Source: Oscillospiraceae bacterium (lineage in GTDB: Bacteria; Bacillota; Clostridia; Oscillospirales; Ruminococcaceae). Taken from it: DNA of 9,769 nucleotides. Below the pieces are notes generated by a model. That model was not told the origin of the DNA. It made no database searches and worked only from the letters and a program-made list of their open reading frames with translations. Position 1 is the first letter of the stretch; the number at the start of each line of letters is the position of its first letter. Both the position numbers and the translations under genes were made by a program. The stretch covers positions 1 to 9,769 of the forward strand of contig JAEDLA010000035.1 in assembly GCA_016295545.1 (NCBI GenBank). Reading direction: 5' to 3'. Shown here in pieces: positions 7,931 to 9,769 of this stretch.

Positions 7931-8902
7931 TCATACTGTCTGACGCTGACTGCAGAAACAGGTTCTGCCTCTGCCGCCGGCTTTTGCATTATTTACAGCA
8001 ACATCTGTGCTCTTGAGAATTTCAGCGGAATTTCTTCCGTCGTTAGGATAATATGCAACACCAAAGCTTAATGAAGCATTAAAGGGATTTCCGTTTATAA
8101 TTACAGGCGCACATACAGCACTGCAAAGCTTTTCAATGTAGGCTAAAACAGAAGCGTCTGTAGATTCTCCTTTGAGAAGAATTGCAAATTCATCACCGTC
8201 AAGCTTTCCGACAAAAGCTGACTCGCCGCAGAACTGCTTTAATCTGTCAGCATAGGTGCTGAGGATAATATCACCTGCATTATGACCGTATGTATCGTTG
8301 ATCATCTTGAAATCGTCAATATTTGCTGAAATAACAGTAAAGGGTTCCTTGTTGTTCTTTTCGATATTCTCGTCGATCTGTTCAATAAACAGCTGTCTGT
8401 TTGCAAGACCTGTCAGGACATCATAATATGCAAGATATATAAGCTTCTGGTCTTTCTCACGAATGATCCTGTTGTTTTCAATAAGGTCCTCGTTTGCCTT
8501 TTTAAGCTCATCATTAGCCTTTGTAACCTTAGCGGAATAGGAATAAATAATGTAGCAGGTAACAGCTGTGATTATCGGACTTACAACACCGGGAAGTGCT
8601 CCGAAATTCTTAGTCAGCAGTGCAACAACAACCAGTGTATAAGCTGAGTTAAGCAGATTGATAACTACCGCTGTGACAACACCTTTTTTCTTTCCAAGAA
8701 CAACCATTAGAACAGATACAAGCACCTGAATCTGTACAATAATTCCGTTAGCCGAATTAAGCGGACCAGGTGAACCGCCGTTTTGGGTTATTTCAGCAAT
8801 TATTGCTGAAATTCGTCCCTGAAGCATTACAGTTACAAGAAACAGTATTACTCCGATAATAATAGCTGTGACCTCTTTTGCCGAGCCTTTTTTAGTTTTC
8901 AT
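7931..8902 (-). CDS. Membrane-anchored GGDEF-domain protein with altered active-site residues
   Basis: Likely cyclic dinucleotide signalling protein at the inner face of the membrane. Of 323 residues, the first 123 contain about four hydrophobic segments (roughly 11-28, 53-70, 74-96 and 104-122). A coiled-coil-like linker (about 124-154) leads into a GGDEF domain (155-315) that starts with DVLTGLANR (161-169). The signature reads DGDEF (235-239) in place of GGDEF. The motif normally DxDxFK reads NIDDFK (194-199), so the first, metal-binding Asp is replaced by Asn194. The RxxD inhibitory site upstream of the signature is absent. SFGVAYYPNDG (279-289) and AKAGGRGR near the end are typical. The family makes c-di-GMP; whether this copy does is open, and it may be weak or a receptor only. 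AGGAGG (8908-8913) lies 5 nt from the ATG, and a consensus promoter lies upstream. It appears to be transcribed alone. Confidence 0.9.
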   Translation of the reverse strand: MKTKKGSAKEVTAIIIGVILFLVTVMLQGRISAIIAEITQNGGSPGPLNSANGIIVQIQVLVSVLMVVLGKKKGVVTAVVINLLNSAYTLVVVALLTKNFGALPGVVSPIITAVTCYIIYSYSAKVTKANDELKKANEDLIENNRIIREKDQKLIYLAYYDVLTGLANRQLFIEQIDENIEKNNKEPFTVISANIDDFKMINDTYGHNAGDIILSTYADRLKQFCGESAFVGKLDGDEFAILLKGESTDASVLAYIEKLCSAVCAPVIINGNPFNASLSFGVAYYPNDGRNSAEILKSTDVAVNNAKAGGRGRTCFCSQRQTV

Positions 8903-8951
8903 TTTATCCTCCTGAATTTTTAGATATTACAGCATTTACTGCACTTTAAAT

Positions 8952-8980
8952 ATTATACATCAACCGGAAATAATTGTCAA
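8952..8980 (-). promoter_or_regulatory. Perfect-consensus sigma-A promoter of the GGDEF gene
   Basis: On the minus strand TTGACA (8975-8980) is separated by exactly 17 nt from TATAAT (8952-8957), matching consensus at all 12 positions. Transcription should start near 8945, leaving a leader of about 43 nt to the ATG at 8902. Confidence 0.88.
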
Positions 8981-9026
8981 TATAATAAAATCAGATTTTT
9001 AAAAAAGATGCTTTCATGATCTGCCA

Positions 9027-9769
9027 TTAATGCCTGAATTCATCGGGAATATCGTAATTATCCATCCAGCTGTTGTCATAATAGCTGAGAATTATGCTGT
9101 CAATGACCGACTGGTATTCCTGCTGACGGATACCGCTGAAATCCTTAAAGATGACAAAATATTCCTCCTCCACATAATGCTGGAAATGTACCACTGTTCC
9201 GGTGTAATCATAACCGTCCTCCTGACCGGAGAAATAAACCTTATCCGCCTGCTTTTCAGCAGGACTTTCCGGAGAATTTGTATTATCCACAGGAATCATG
9301 AACTCCTGATAATCAGTGATATTTATGTTTTCAAACTGACTTTCCGCAAAATCACGGGAATTTGTCTTTGCATCATCGCCTTTCTGAGCTTTTATTTTTA
9401 TCACATCACCGCTGAAATCGTCCGGAGTAAACAGCAGACTGCTGCTATGCGTCAGTGAGCCTAAATACTGATGCTTTTCTCTGAGATTCTGAGTATTTCT
9501 GTCAGAAACGGAGTTATTCATTCCCTCCGGAGTTGAAAATCCCATGCTGTGGCTTGCTGTGTAATTATCGGGAATAGATATCTTAATTCTGCTTGTCACT
9601 ATTTCATATTCCACAAGAGGACCTCCCGGCTGAGAAATTCCTGTCGGGCGTTCTGTAGGCGGTTCAGTTTCAGCAGCTGTTGTGGGAGCTTTGGTCACCG
9701 GAACAGCTGTTACAACCTTCCTCGGAGCAGTAACCGTTTCTGTCTGTGATGTCTGAGCTGCCGGAATTT
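9027..9769 (-). CDS. Partial secreted or surface protein with Pro/Thr-rich linker, unknown function (5' end outside window)
   Basis: The frame is open to the window edge, so only the last 246 residues are visible and the true start is missing. A GTG at 9698 lies inside the low-complexity region and has no ribosome binding site, so it is not a credible start. The visible N-terminal part (about 45-55 residues) is rich in Thr, Pro, Ala and Val, like extracellular linkers in ruminococci. The C-terminal domain of about 190 residues opens with IKISIPDNY and ends with a strand and helix, EEYFVIFKDFSG then YQSVIDSIILSYY, a pattern resembling PsbP/Mog1-like domains of secreted or lipoprotein origin. 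That fold is an inference from pattern only. A signal peptide, lipobox or membrane helix would lie upstream of the window. It is oriented like the GGDEF gene, but that gene has its own promoter 124 nt downstream. Confidence 0.75.
   Translation of the reverse strand, partial: IPAAQTSQTETVTAPRKVVTAVPVTKAPTTAAETEPPTERPTGISQPGGPLVEYEIVTSRIKISIPDNYTASHSMGFSTPEGMNNSVSDRNTQNLREKHQYLGSLTHSSSLLFTPDDFSGDVIKIKAQKGDDAKTNSRDFAESQFENINITDYQEFMIPVDNTNSPESPAEKQADKVYFSGQEDGYDYTGTVVHFQHYVEEEYFVIFKDFSGIRQQEYQSVIDSIILSYYDNSWMDNYDIPDEFRH

Noticed and set aside
8981..9026. Possible terminator after the partial gene at 9027
   Set aside because: An AGAT...ATCT pairing before a T-run on the minus strand has only four base pairs and a mismatch; too weak to call.

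Overview
The window looks like a chromosomal segment from a cellulosome-forming Ruminococcus (R. flavefaciens / R. champanellensis type) or a close uncultured relative. The main clue is a secreted mannanase with a Thr-rich linker and a dockerin whose second calcium loop has the ADVFNxGDG form typical of ruminococcal cellulosomes. Moderate GC, AGGAGG-type ribosome binding sites and sigma-A-type promoters fit this. Species assignment is inference.

Layout. Positions 188-2403 (minus strand) hold a CBM35-GH26-linker-unknown module-dockerin beta-mannanase. In this sequence it is split into two reading frames at a run of six A (minus strand) at 1084-1089. The break falls inside the GH26 domain and separates the acid/base Glu from the nucleophile Glu. 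A terminator hairpin lies downstream (122-158) and a promoter with AGGAGG site lies upstream. Positions 2404-2682 are a divergent intergenic region with one recognisable promoter in each direction.

Positions 2683-7868 (plus strand) form a three-gene operon: a small two-helix membrane protein of unknown function overlapping uvrB by 8 nt, then uvrB, then uvrA 28 nt later. UvrA and UvrB act together in nucleotide excision repair. A 14-bp hairpin with T-runs on both strands (7873-7912) ends this operon and also the convergent gene that follows.

Positions 7931-8902 (minus) encode a membrane-anchored GGDEF protein with an altered signature (DGDEF), an Asn at a metal-binding Asp position and no I-site. 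It sits behind a perfect-consensus sigma-A promoter. Positions 9027-9769 (minus) are the C-terminal part of a secreted or surface protein with a Pro/Thr-rich linker and a domain that resembles PsbP/Mog1-like folds; its start lies beyond the window.

Most of the window is ordinary core genome. The best leads are the frameshift in the mannanase, the unassigned module before its dockerin, the membrane gene coupled to uvrB, and the atypical GGDEF domain. I saw no mobile element, CRISPR array, tRNA or rRNA.
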